Below are positions 17,907 through 25,385 of a stretch of DNA of 64,000 nt, one piece after another. Each line of letters begins with the position of its first letter. Positions within the stretch are counted from its first letter, which is position 1. The stretch is from Algoriphagus lutimaris (GTDB taxonomy: Bacteria; Bacteroidota; Bacteroidia; Cytophagales; Cyclobacteriaceae). Under the pieces are notes generated by a model. The model was given only the letters and a program-made list of their open reading frames with translations, was not told the origin of the DNA and did no database searches. The stretch lies in assembly GCF_017051705.1 (NCBI RefSeq), contig NZ_JAFIDJ010000001.1, positions 2,323,786-2,387,785 on the forward strand, read 5' to 3'. Position numbers and translations under genes: made by a program.

Positions 17907-19379
17907 ATGAAGAAACACATACTAGTTATTCTTGCGATAGCAATTACAAGCTTTGGTTATGCCCAAAATCCCAAACCTAAACCCAATGTCCTTTTCATAT
18001 TTGCAGATGATCAACGATCGGATGCTTTGGGCATCAATGGAAACCCCTACATACAAACCCCTACAATTGATCAGCTTGGGAGAGAAGGAAGCCGGTTTTC
18101 CAACGCTTATGTAATGGGTGGTGTGCACGGTGCCATCTGTATGTCAAGTAGAGCCATGCTTTTCAGTGGTAAAAACTTATACAAGGTTCATGATAAATTG
18201 AATGGACAACATACGATGACAATGAGCTTTGCAAGTGCCGGTTATAGAACCTTTGGAACTGGTAAATGGCACAATGAAAAAGAGATATTTGAAGCAAGCT
18301 TTCAAGAAGCCAAAAACGTTTACTTGGGAGGGATGGCCGATCATTATGAGCTCCCATTGAGAGATTATGGAGCAGATGGTAAATTGGGTGAACCTACTCA
18401 AAAAGGGTATTCGACTGAGCAGTTTGCTCAAGCTGCTGTTGACTTTATTAAAGATCATGGAAAGAGAAATACGGATCAACCGTTTTTTTGCTATGTAGCT
18501 TTTACTGCTCCGCATGACCCTTATTCCCCAGAAGCAAATTATATCAACTTTTATCCTGACGGGACACTCCCTCTTCCTGGCAACTACATGCCTTATCACC
18601 CTTTTGAATTCGATCAGTTGACAGTACGGGATGAAAATTTAACTGGTTGGCCAAGAAAACCGGAAGTCATCCAAATGATTTTATCGGATTACTATGCTCT
18701 AGTAACTCATTTAGACACGCAAATTGCCAAAATCTTAAACGCACTGAAAGAGACGGGGCAGTACGATAATACCATTATTGTTTATGCGGCTGACAATGGC
18801 CTGGCGGCAGGTAGCCATGGACTATTAGGAAAGCAAAGTCTTTATGAACATAGTTCCAAGGTTCCATTGATCATCAAAGGCCCCGGAGTCCCTCAAGATC
18901 AAGAGTTGGATGCTTTTGCATACATTCATGACTTATATCCTACTTTGGCTGACTTAGCTGGAATCCCTGATCCTCAAGACATCGACGGTATTAGCCTAGT
19001 CCCTGTCATCAAAGGCGAAAAAGATGGAGTAAGAGATGCTCTTTACACTTCATACAAGCATACAGTAAGAGCGGTAAGAAATAAAAAATATAAGTTGATC
19101 AGATACCCTGAAAGAGATTATACGCAACTTTTTGATTTGGAAAATGATCCATTGGAAATAAACAACTTAGCAGAGCTTTCTGAGTACCAAGATAAAAAAG
19201 CCGAGATGTTCCTATTAATGGAACAATGGCAAGAAACTTTCCAAGATAAGATCAAGCTAACGGCAGATATCATCAAACCAATGGGTTATGATCCTGATAC
19301 CTTGGTTAGAACTCCAGATAGATGGCAGCCAGAATATACGTTGAATAGATATTTTGAAAATACTAACAAAAAAAAATAA
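17907..19379 (+). CDS. Exported sulfatase with atypical CMSSR activation motif
   Basis: A 490-residue sulfatase. I start at the ATG at 17907, because the residues upstream in the open frame are not protein-like and MKKHILVILAIAITSFGYAQ is a clean signal peptide. PNVLFIFADDQRSDALGING, AFTAPHDPY, AADNGLAAGSHGLLGKQSLY and LIIKGPGVP are normal for arylsulfatase-type enzymes. The activation site reads GAICMSSRAM (C78; bases 18138-18152): the Pro of the C-x-P-S-R signature is replaced by Ser, while Cys and Arg are kept. Related enzymes with CMPSRAM are common, so conversion to formylglycine is plausible but not certain. It is divergent from the FecA-like receptor and ends before a strong terminator at 19442. 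Confidence 0.9.
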   Translation: MKKHILVILAIAITSFGYAQNPKPKPNVLFIFADDQRSDALGINGNPYIQTPTIDQLGREGSRFSNAYVMGGVHGAICMSSRAMLFSGKNLYKVHDKLNGQHTMTMSFASAGYRTFGTGKWHNEKEIFEASFQEAKNVYLGGMADHYELPLRDYGADGKLGEPTQKGYSTEQFAQAAVDFIKDHGKRNTDQPFFCYVAFTAPHDPYSPEANYINFYPDGTLPLPGNYMPYHPFEFDQLTVRDENLTGWPRKPEVIQMILSDYYALVTHLDTQIAKILNALKETGQYDNTIIVYAADNGLAAGSHGLLGKQSLYEHSSKVPLIIKGPGVPQDQELDAFAYIHDLYPTLADLAGIPDPQDIDGISLVPVIKGEKDGVRDALYTSYKHTVRAVRNKKYKLIRYPERDYTQLFDLENDPLEINNLAELSEYQDKKAEMFLLMEQWQETFQDKIKLTADIIKPMGYDPDTLVRTPDRWQPEYTLNRYFENTNKKK

Positions 19380-19441
19380 GCTAAGATTTTTCGTTCGATT
19401 TCGAAGTAGACTGATGTCCATTACTGAACATAAACTTTTCT

Positions 19442-19478
19442 AAAAACACCTTCTCAATTATGGAGAAGGTGTTTTTTA
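19442..19478 (+). terminator. Rho-independent terminator of the sulfatase gene
   Basis: An A-tract followed by ACACCTTCTC, a 7-base loop and GAGAAGGTGT, then six T. Including A:T pairs the stem is about 14 bp. It lies about 60 bases after the sulfatase stop codon. Confidence 0.85.
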
Positions 19479-19525
19479 TTAGATGGAACACAATTTGTAA
19501 TTTTATCCCTAAACACAATCAACAC

Positions 19526-19717
19526 ATGCTTAGCTTCTTACTTTGGTGCATATTATTTGTTCTTTGCTGGCCTTTGGCAATCATCGCTTTAATTCTGTAC
19601 CCAATTGTTTGGTTACTCCTATTACCCTTTAGATTACTAGGATTTGCAGTAGACCTTTCGTTTGACCTGGTCAGAAATTTATTTATGCTTCCTTTCAATC
19701 TGGTAGGGAGAAGGTAA
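19526..19717 (+). CDS. Small hydrophobic membrane protein
   Basis: A 63-residue protein that is almost entirely hydrophobic: residues 1-40 could form one or two membrane helices (FLLWCILFVLCWPLAIIALI, then YPIVWLLLLPFRLLGFAVDL), and the tail ends NLVGRR. I choose the ATG at 19526. The ATG at 19460 sits inside the terminator hairpin of the preceding gene, so it cannot be a good translation start on an upstream transcript. I recognise no family with certainty; similar small Pro/Leu-rich membrane proteins are common in Bacteroidota. It is convergent with the next gene, only 12 bases away. Confidence 0.6.
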   Translation: MLSFLLWCILFVLCWPLAIIALILYPIVWLLLLPFRLLGFAVDLSFDLVRNLFMLPFNLVGRR

Positions 19718-19729
19718 CATTTGTTGCCT

Positions 19730-21541
19730 CTAATGGTATTTCTTGACTAGATTCATGATTTTCGTAAACACTTCCGTGTTTTCATATACCCCTTGAAAGT
19801 CACTGGAATGCGCACCATAAGCAAAAATCGGGACCATGATTCCGGTATGGTCATCGGAATGAAAAGCTAATTCAAGAGTAGCGCTTGAAATATCACCCTG
19901 AGGAATGGAAACGCCTCCTGTCTCATGATCAGCGGTAATGATCACCAGCGTACCGGGATGCTCATCCGCAAATTGCAATGCCTTCCCAATCGTTCGATCA
20001 AAGTCCAACATTTCAGAGATAATGGTAGAAGTACTATTTGAATGACCTCCCGAATCGATATTCGCTGCTTCAATCATCAAGAAAAATGGCGCTTGTTTTT
20101 CCTCAAAAAAATCGAAGGCAAAACCAGCACTCTTTATTAGATAATCGCCCCTTCCTTCTAGCATTTTTGGCAAAGAACCGGTAGCCACAAAATAACCCGC
20201 CCTTTCCAAATCTACCGAACTGAAGTCTTCAATGATTGTAAAACCGGCTTGATTTAAATGGTTGATTTGACTTGAAAAAGTTTCTCTTCCACCACCGATA
20301 AATAAGTCTAATTTGCTTTTTGCTAGATAGGAGGCGATTTGATCTGAATCATCTCTTTCTGGATGATGCGCATAAAAAGATGCAGGGGTAGCCCCAGTTA
20401 ATTGATCAGTAGTGATGATTCCACTATTGAAACCATAACCTTCCAATATGTCCGGTAAATTCCCCAATACTTCTCCATCCGGACTTACCCCCAATGCTCT
20501 GTTATTGGTTTTTTGACCTGTTGCATAAGCCGTAGCCCCTGCCGCAGAGTCAGTCGTAAAATCATCCGCTGCTTGAGTTTTAACTAATCCGATTTTTTTA
20601 AGATTGGTAAGAGTCAACGCATTTCCATTAGCAAATAGGGCAGACGAAATCTGCGCCAAACCATTCCCGTCTCCAATCATTAGAATAATATTTTGAACCG
20701 GCGACTCCACTCCATCCAATTCAAATTTTGGAGTGTAAGTTGGTTGAATACTAGGATTCTGATAGACGTAAGAAGTTAAGTTTTTCAAATATTGTTGGGC
20801 TTCATAGGGATAATCAGTATTTATAAAATCAACACCCATTTCGTAGAAGGCTTTCCAAGCAGTTTTGGAATCTGGAGTACCCCAAAACCTAACTGGTTTA
20901 TCGAAAGAATGGACTAAATCAATAAAATTCTGAAGCCCTACTCTTTGACCTTCCACCATCCTACCTTTTCCATTCCAAATGGAAAATTGCCTAAAACTCA
21001 AACTCACCATTCCGATTTTGGACCACGGAAGCTCCGGAGTTAATTCTTTGCTTTGGTAATCAAAGAACATCCATTCCGGATAGCTGGTATACTGTTCCAC
21101 ATCAGGTCTATTTCCTGAAATAATCAACTTCAAGCCGTTAGGATTATTGCTACTATAGCTTAGATCCTGATAATCTTGCATGATCTCTTGCAAAACCTCC
21201 AAAGTGGGTAGGGCCGCTGTTTTTAGGTCTACCAACAAATGAAAGGTAACTTCGCCTATCACCCCATTTTGAAGTCCTTCTCGGATGGGGTCTAAATACA
21301 AGCTCTGAATGGTTTTTGAGGGATGTATGCTCTCTTTTTCATGGGCTGCCATCAGATGACCATCCTGCAAAATCACATCTACTTCAATAGAGGTTGCTCC
21401 TGCACCAAAAGCTTCCCAAAAAGGAGCTTTTTGCAAATAATCGTTATGTGAATGGATTCTAAAATCAGGCTCCTGCTGCGCTAAAACCGAAATGGAATAG
21501 GCAAAAAACAAAATGGTAAAAATCAATCTGGCTTTATTCAT
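19730..21541 (-). CDS. Phosphodiesterase-alkaline phosphatase fusion (GDPD/PI-PLC-like + PhoA-like)
   Basis: A 603-residue exported fusion protein. After a signal peptide (ends SVLAQ) the first 240 residues are a GDPD/PI-PLC-like TIM barrel: FRIHSHNDYLQKAPFWEAF, IEVDVILQDGHLMAAHE and FINTDYP. The remaining 330 residues are a PhoA-family alkaline phosphatase: MIGDGNGLAQ (metal Asp), TTDSAAGATAYATGQKTNN with the nucleophile Ser, IEAANIDSGGHSN (Glu/Asp/His ligands), ITADHETGG and DDHTG. The first domain could cleave glycerophosphodiesters and the second take phosphate from the monoester product, a two-step phosphate-scavenging enzyme. I use the ATG at 21541; the open frame continues two codons to a TTG. 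It is divergent from the sialidase gene. Confidence 0.9.
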   Translation of the reverse strand: MNKARLIFTILFFAYSISVLAQQEPDFRIHSHNDYLQKAPFWEAFGAGATSIEVDVILQDGHLMAAHEKESIHPSKTIQSLYLDPIREGLQNGVIGEVTFHLLVDLKTAALPTLEVLQEIMQDYQDLSYSSNNPNGLKLIISGNRPDVEQYTSYPEWMFFDYQSKELTPELPWSKIGMVSLSFRQFSIWNGKGRMVEGQRVGLQNFIDLVHSFDKPVRFWGTPDSKTAWKAFYEMGVDFINTDYPYEAQQYLKNLTSYVYQNPSIQPTYTPKFELDGVESPVQNIILMIGDGNGLAQISSALFANGNALTLTNLKKIGLVKTQAADDFTTDSAAGATAYATGQKTNNRALGVSPDGEVLGNLPDILEGYGFNSGIITTDQLTGATPASFYAHHPERDDSDQIASYLAKSKLDLFIGGGRETFSSQINHLNQAGFTIIEDFSSVDLERAGYFVATGSLPKMLEGRGDYLIKSAGFAFDFFEEKQAPFFLMIEAANIDSGGHSNSTSTIISEMLDFDRTIGKALQFADEHPGTLVIITADHETGGVSIPQGDISSATLELAFHSDDHTGIMVPIFAYGAHSSDFQGVYENTEVFTKIMNLVKKYH

Positions 21542-21705
21542 GCTCAAAAATAGTTTTAATTTTTAGTTCAAAAACTTTCGAACCTTTCTTTTCATTGATC
21601 AAAACAATCATATAAAACAGTGGTAATCTTATCATAATTTTCAAGATCAACTTACTCTAAGAAAAGAAAATTATATTTTCGTCTAATCTTTTAAGAATAA
21701 TTCCA

Positions 21706-22872
21706 ATGACTCGATTTATATCCCTTTTCACAGTACTCTTTTTAGCAATTCATTTTCAAGGTCACTCTCAGATAAATAGTATGGTTTTCAAAGGAGGTAC
21801 CGAAGGCCATAAAATTTATAGAATACCAGCAATCATTTCCTTGCCAAACCAAGAACTTTTAGCTTTTGCAGAAGGAAGGGTTAATGGAAGTGATGATTAT
21901 GGGGATGTAAATCTGGTTTTGAAGCGAAGCAAAGATTTTGGAAAAACTTGGTCTTCATTAGAGATTTTGGTGGATTATGATTCCTTACAGGCAGGGAATC
22001 CTGCACCTGTATTGGATAGATTTGATCCCAATTACCCGGATGGGGTCGTGTATTTGTTTTATAATACCGGAAATAACCATGAATATGATATTCGGATGGG
22101 CCGAGGCGTAAGAGAAGTTTGGATGATGAAATCCTATGATCTTGGAAAAACCTGGGAAGAGCCCCAAAATATCACTCTTCAAACGCATAAACCGAATATT
22201 CCTTCTTTCAATCCTGATTACAACTTTCCAGAAGACTGGAGGCATTATGCGAATACTCCAGGACATGCTTTTCAATTTCAGGAAGGCAAATACAAAGGAA
22301 GGATTTTTGTGAGTGCCAATCATTCCAAAGGTGATCCCCAAGAGGGCTTTACTGAATATCAAGCCCATGGTTTTTTTACAGATGACCACGGCAAAACATT
22401 TAAAATTTCTGAATCAGTAGAAATCCCCGGATCCAATGAATCCATCGCCGCAGAACTTCCCAATGATCGAATGATCATGAGTGTAAGAAATCAAAAAGGA
22501 GATATCCGTCAGCGAATTCTTGCTTATTCATCGGATGGCGGAAAAACCTGGGATGAGGCATATTTTGAGGAACAATTACCAGATCCTGTTTGCCAAGGTT
22601 CAATTATTTCCATAACGGATTCCAAAGGAATCTTTACTTTAATTCATTCCAATAATTCTGATCCGGTGCATCGAAATAATCTGAGCCTAAAATTCAGTGA
22701 TGACCTAGGTAAAACCTGGTCTAAGCCACACTTAATTGATGGAGTAGCAGATCCCGGAAATTCTTCTTACACTGGATATAGCGATTTGGTAGAAATCAGT
22801 AATAATACGGTGGGCATTATATATGAAAAAAATGACTATACTGAAATAGTCTTTAAAACTATTTCTTGGTAA
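21706..22872 (+). CDS. Exo-alpha-sialidase, GH33
   Basis: A 388-residue secreted sialidase with the family hallmarks: signal peptide (ends GHSQ), the YRIPAI motif carrying the first catalytic-triad arginine, the acid/base Asp region in EGRVNGSDDYGD, and five Asp boxes of S-x-D-x-G-x-T-W type (SKDFGKTW, SYDLGKTW, TDDHGKTF, SSDGGKTW, SDDLGKTW) marking the six-bladed propeller. A second arginine is in SVRNQKGDIRQR, and the catalytic Tyr/Glu region is near VGIIYEKNDY. It should release terminal sialic acids in the periplasm or outside the cell. The aldolase and symporter at 32-34.5 kb could process the product. No carbohydrate-binding module is fused. Confidence 0.93.
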   Translation: MTRFISLFTVLFLAIHFQGHSQINSMVFKGGTEGHKIYRIPAIISLPNQELLAFAEGRVNGSDDYGDVNLVLKRSKDFGKTWSSLEILVDYDSLQAGNPAPVLDRFDPNYPDGVVYLFYNTGNNHEYDIRMGRGVREVWMMKSYDLGKTWEEPQNITLQTHKPNIPSFNPDYNFPEDWRHYANTPGHAFQFQEGKYKGRIFVSANHSKGDPQEGFTEYQAHGFFTDDHGKTFKISESVEIPGSNESIAAELPNDRMIMSVRNQKGDIRQRILAYSSDGGKTWDEAYFEEQLPDPVCQGSIISITDSKGIFTLIHSNNSDPVHRNNLSLKFSDDLGKTWSKPHLIDGVADPGNSSYTGYSDLVEISNNTVGIIYEKNDYTEIVFKTISW

Positions 22873-22954
22873 TGGTAATCCTGTGAGCCTTTCTTAACTT
22901 ATTTTATATTCCACTCTTCCAATTGGCTAAAAATAGAAAGGTATAATCTCCTAG

Positions 22955-22962
22955 TATTTTTG
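22955..22962 (+). promoter_or_regulatory. Possible -7 promoter element of the barrel-protein gene
   Basis: TATTTTTG matches TAnnTTTG and lies 38 bases before the TTG start at 23000. No TTTG-like -33 element is found at the right distance, so this is a weak call. Confidence 0.3.
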
Positions 22963-22999
22963 TAAATTATCCAATACATACCAATCCGTAATTGAAATC

Positions 23000-24781
23000 T
23001 TGAGGGCTTTCATCATACTAGTTTTTTCATTCCTTATTTGCGCTCAAGTTAAAGCACAAGACAAAAAGGATAGTACGAAGACCTCTGTTTCAAAAAAAGC
23101 CCTGGAGGAAGGGATAAAACTGATTTCCAGGACTGGAAGTGATAGTGTCTTGCTCGAAGAAAGTGATGAACGATTTCTACCCTATTCGGAAAAGATTATC
23201 CGAAATATCTATGTTCAAAGTATTGGCTTTGAAAAATCAATTTATGGAAATGAAAAGCCGATCGTGCAAAAAATAGGAAGAACTGCCAATAAACTTCATA
23301 CAAACACCCGAGAGAAAACCATCCGGCAAAATTTATTTATCCGCCCCAATGAAAAAATAAATCCCTACAAACTCGGAGACAATGAACGGCATTTACGAAA
23401 TCAGGAATTCATTTTGGAATCAAGATTTGTCATTACTCCTGTCGAAGAAACTGATTCGGTCGATATCACAGTAGTCACCAGAGATGTTTTTAGTATAGGG
23501 ATGAACATAGGGGGGACCATCCCAACCTCGCCTAAATTCACGGTATTTGACGCTAATCTAGATGGTCGTGGCCAAAGACTGGAAGTCACTATGCTTTTTG
23601 ATCCAGACAGAAAACCTAGAACAGGGTTTAGTACCACTTTTGAAAAAACTAGCTTCCTAGGAAGTTTTGCGGATTTGGAAATCTTCTACACACAGCTGAA
23701 CACTGGTTTTTCATATGGGGATGAAAAGGAATTCGCTACTGGGGTTAAAATAGACCGTAAACTGGTATCTCCTTATTCCAGACTGGCCGGAGGAGGTCAA
23801 TGGAGTAAAAACTGGTCTAGAAATGTCTATTCAAGACCTGATTCAGTATTTCTGGACTATCATTACAACTTAGCTGATTTTTGGATAGGCTATAACTTTG
23901 GCATCCATAAACCAATAGAAAAAAGAAGCCGTACTTTCTTAGCTGTCAGAGCTTTTGACGGATACTTTATTAATAAGCCAGATCAAGAGGAATTCTACCA
24001 AGAAAACAACTACAATAACCTTAATGGAGTCTTGGCTGCCTTGACATTTTACAAGCGGGACTTCTATAAGACACAATATATCTTTGGATTTGGAAGAACT
24101 GAGGATGTTCCCTATGGGTATACTATCACTCCCTCTATCGGATGGGTTAGAAGGCTGGGAGCGAAAAAACCTTATGCAGCATTAGAGCTGAATTATAAAG
24201 GAGTTTTTGAATCTGGAAGTTTTTATGAAATAGGCATCAACACAGGCACGTTCGTAAAAAATTCCAGTCTTGAAGACGGGGTAATTTATTCCACCATTTC
24301 TTACTTTACCAGAATTTTTTCATTGGGAAATTATAAGCTTAGAAATGCTGCTAGCTTCACTTACACGAAACTATTTAACACGTATGCTAATAATTGGCTT
24401 GAGATTTATTCTGCATTAGTACCAGGGCTCAGAGTGAGAGAAATTGAGGCTGACGAAAGATATTCTGTAAGAATTGAGTCAGCACTTTATACTCCTTGGT
24501 CCTTAATTGGTTTCCGAATAGCTCCTTTCATTTCCCTAAATTCCGCTACCCTAAATTGTCAAGCATGTATTCAAACTTCCCATCAATTTTATGGGTTCAG
24601 TACTGGACTAAGAATTAGAAATGAAAACCTAATTTTTGGCACCATCGAATTAAGAGGCACCTATATTCCCGAGGATGAATATGGAAGCTCTAAGTTTTCA
24701 TTCAAAATACGCCAAAATCTCCGATTAAGGAAAACAGACAATTTTGTAAAAGCCCCTTCCTTCATCAATTATAATTATTAA
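23000..24781 (+). CDS. Outer-membrane beta-barrel protein with POTRA-like N-terminal part
   Basis: A 593-residue outer-membrane protein. The signal peptide (RAFIILVFSFLICAQVKAQ) is followed by a region of about 150 residues resembling one or two POTRA units (IIRNIYVQSIGF, KLGDNERHLRNQEFILESRF, VDITVVTRDVFSIG) and then an antiparallel barrel ending FVKAPSFINYNY. This is the layout of Omp85/ShlB-like proteins, but the barrel lacks a motif I can match. The only start near the signal peptide is TTG at 23000; no in-frame ATG precedes it and the next is far inside, so either TTG is used or a rarer start lies just upstream. The cargo is unknown. Confidence 0.82.
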   Translation: MRAFIILVFSFLICAQVKAQDKKDSTKTSVSKKALEEGIKLISRTGSDSVLLEESDERFLPYSEKIIRNIYVQSIGFEKSIYGNEKPIVQKIGRTANKLHTNTREKTIRQNLFIRPNEKINPYKLGDNERHLRNQEFILESRFVITPVEETDSVDITVVTRDVFSIGMNIGGTIPTSPKFTVFDANLDGRGQRLEVTMLFDPDRKPRTGFSTTFEKTSFLGSFADLEIFYTQLNTGFSYGDEKEFATGVKIDRKLVSPYSRLAGGGQWSKNWSRNVYSRPDSVFLDYHYNLADFWIGYNFGIHKPIEKRSRTFLAVRAFDGYFINKPDQEEFYQENNYNNLNGVLAALTFYKRDFYKTQYIFGFGRTEDVPYGYTITPSIGWVRRLGAKKPYAALELNYKGVFESGSFYEIGINTGTFVKNSSLEDGVIYSTISYFTRIFSLGNYKLRNAASFTYTKLFNTYANNWLEIYSALVPGLRVREIEADERYSVRIESALYTPWSLIGFRIAPFISLNSATLNCQACIQTSHQFYGFSTGLRIRNENLIFGTIELRGTYIPEDEYGSSKFSFKIRQNLRLRKTDNFVKAPSFINYNY

Positions 24782-24865
24782 GCCAAAAAAAATCTAAAAA
24801 CTGATTTTTGTCATTGGATGCCTCATCGGGAAAGTTTAGGTTTCAACATTCTAAACAATATACCC

Positions 24866-25324
24866 ATGAAAATCACATCCCAATTTGGTCGCTTCTCCCT
24901 ATTTATCATTTATTTCTGGTTCGGAATTCTAAAGGTTTTTGGACTATCTCCCGCAGAGGCATTAGTCGAAAACCTCTTTCATGAAACGCTAGGAACCTGG
25001 TTTGACTTCTCCCTTTTTTGCATGGGTTTTGGGCTGTTTGAATGCATCTTAGGCATACTTTGGCTTTTCCCAAGACTCAGTAAAATATCTTTATACCTCC
25101 TGTTTTTCCATATGGCTACTACTTTTCTTCCGGTTTTGGTATTGACGGAGGAAATCTGGCAGACCTGGTTTACCCCCACCCTGGTTGGCCAATACATCAT
25201 CAAAAATCTCGCCTTGATCTCATTAGGTCTATTTATAACCAAATCTTATGATCAGGAACAAAGCGACGAGATGAAAAAGCCAATTTTGAAAATTTTAAGA
25301 AATCAAAAAGAACTAGCCTCCTAA
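24866..25324 (+). CDS. DoxX-like four-helix membrane protein
   Basis: A 152-residue integral membrane protein with four helices: RFSLFIIYFWFGILKVFG (about 9-27), a helix around GFGLFECILGILWLF, one around ISLYLLFFHMATTFLPVLVL and a last at IIKNLALISLGLFI. The GxLKxFG turn in helix 1 and the His/Thr in helix 3 are typical of DoxX/DoxD-like proteins, which have been linked to quinone or thiosulfate redox chemistry but are mostly uncharacterised. The ATG at 24866 is preferred because the homologous start is usually right before helix 1; an ATG at 24818 would add 16 residues. It lies about 85 bases after the barrel-protein gene, possibly cotranscribed. Confidence 0.75.
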   Translation: MKITSQFGRFSLFIIYFWFGILKVFGLSPAEALVENLFHETLGTWFDFSLFCMGFGLFECILGILWLFPRLSKISLYLLFFHMATTFLPVLVLTEEIWQTWFTPTLVGQYIIKNLALISLGLFITKSYDQEQSDEMKKPILKILRNQKELAS

Positions 25325-25329
25325 AGGAT

Positions 25330-25365
25330 AAAAAAAACAGCCCCCAATAAAACAGTTCATTGGGC
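25330..25365 (-). terminator. Probable terminator of the PhoD-like gene
   Basis: On the reverse strand GCCCAAT, a loop of about 10 bases, ATTGGGGGC, then a long T-tract (read from the A-tract at 25330-25337). The stem is imperfect, with two extra C on one side. It begins 21 bases after the reverse stop codon. Confidence 0.5.
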
Positions 25366-25385
25366 ACCAAGTCTTTCACCTTGAG

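Noticed and set aside
19460-19525. ATG at 19460 as the start of the small membrane protein
   Set aside because: It lies inside the loop of a strong terminator, and the extra 22 residues are not part of a sensible signal or helix.
21545-21552. TATTTTTG on the reverse strand as promoter of the phosphatase fusion
   Set aside because: It would leave almost no leader before the ATG at 21541, and the distance to a TTTG is only 16 bases.
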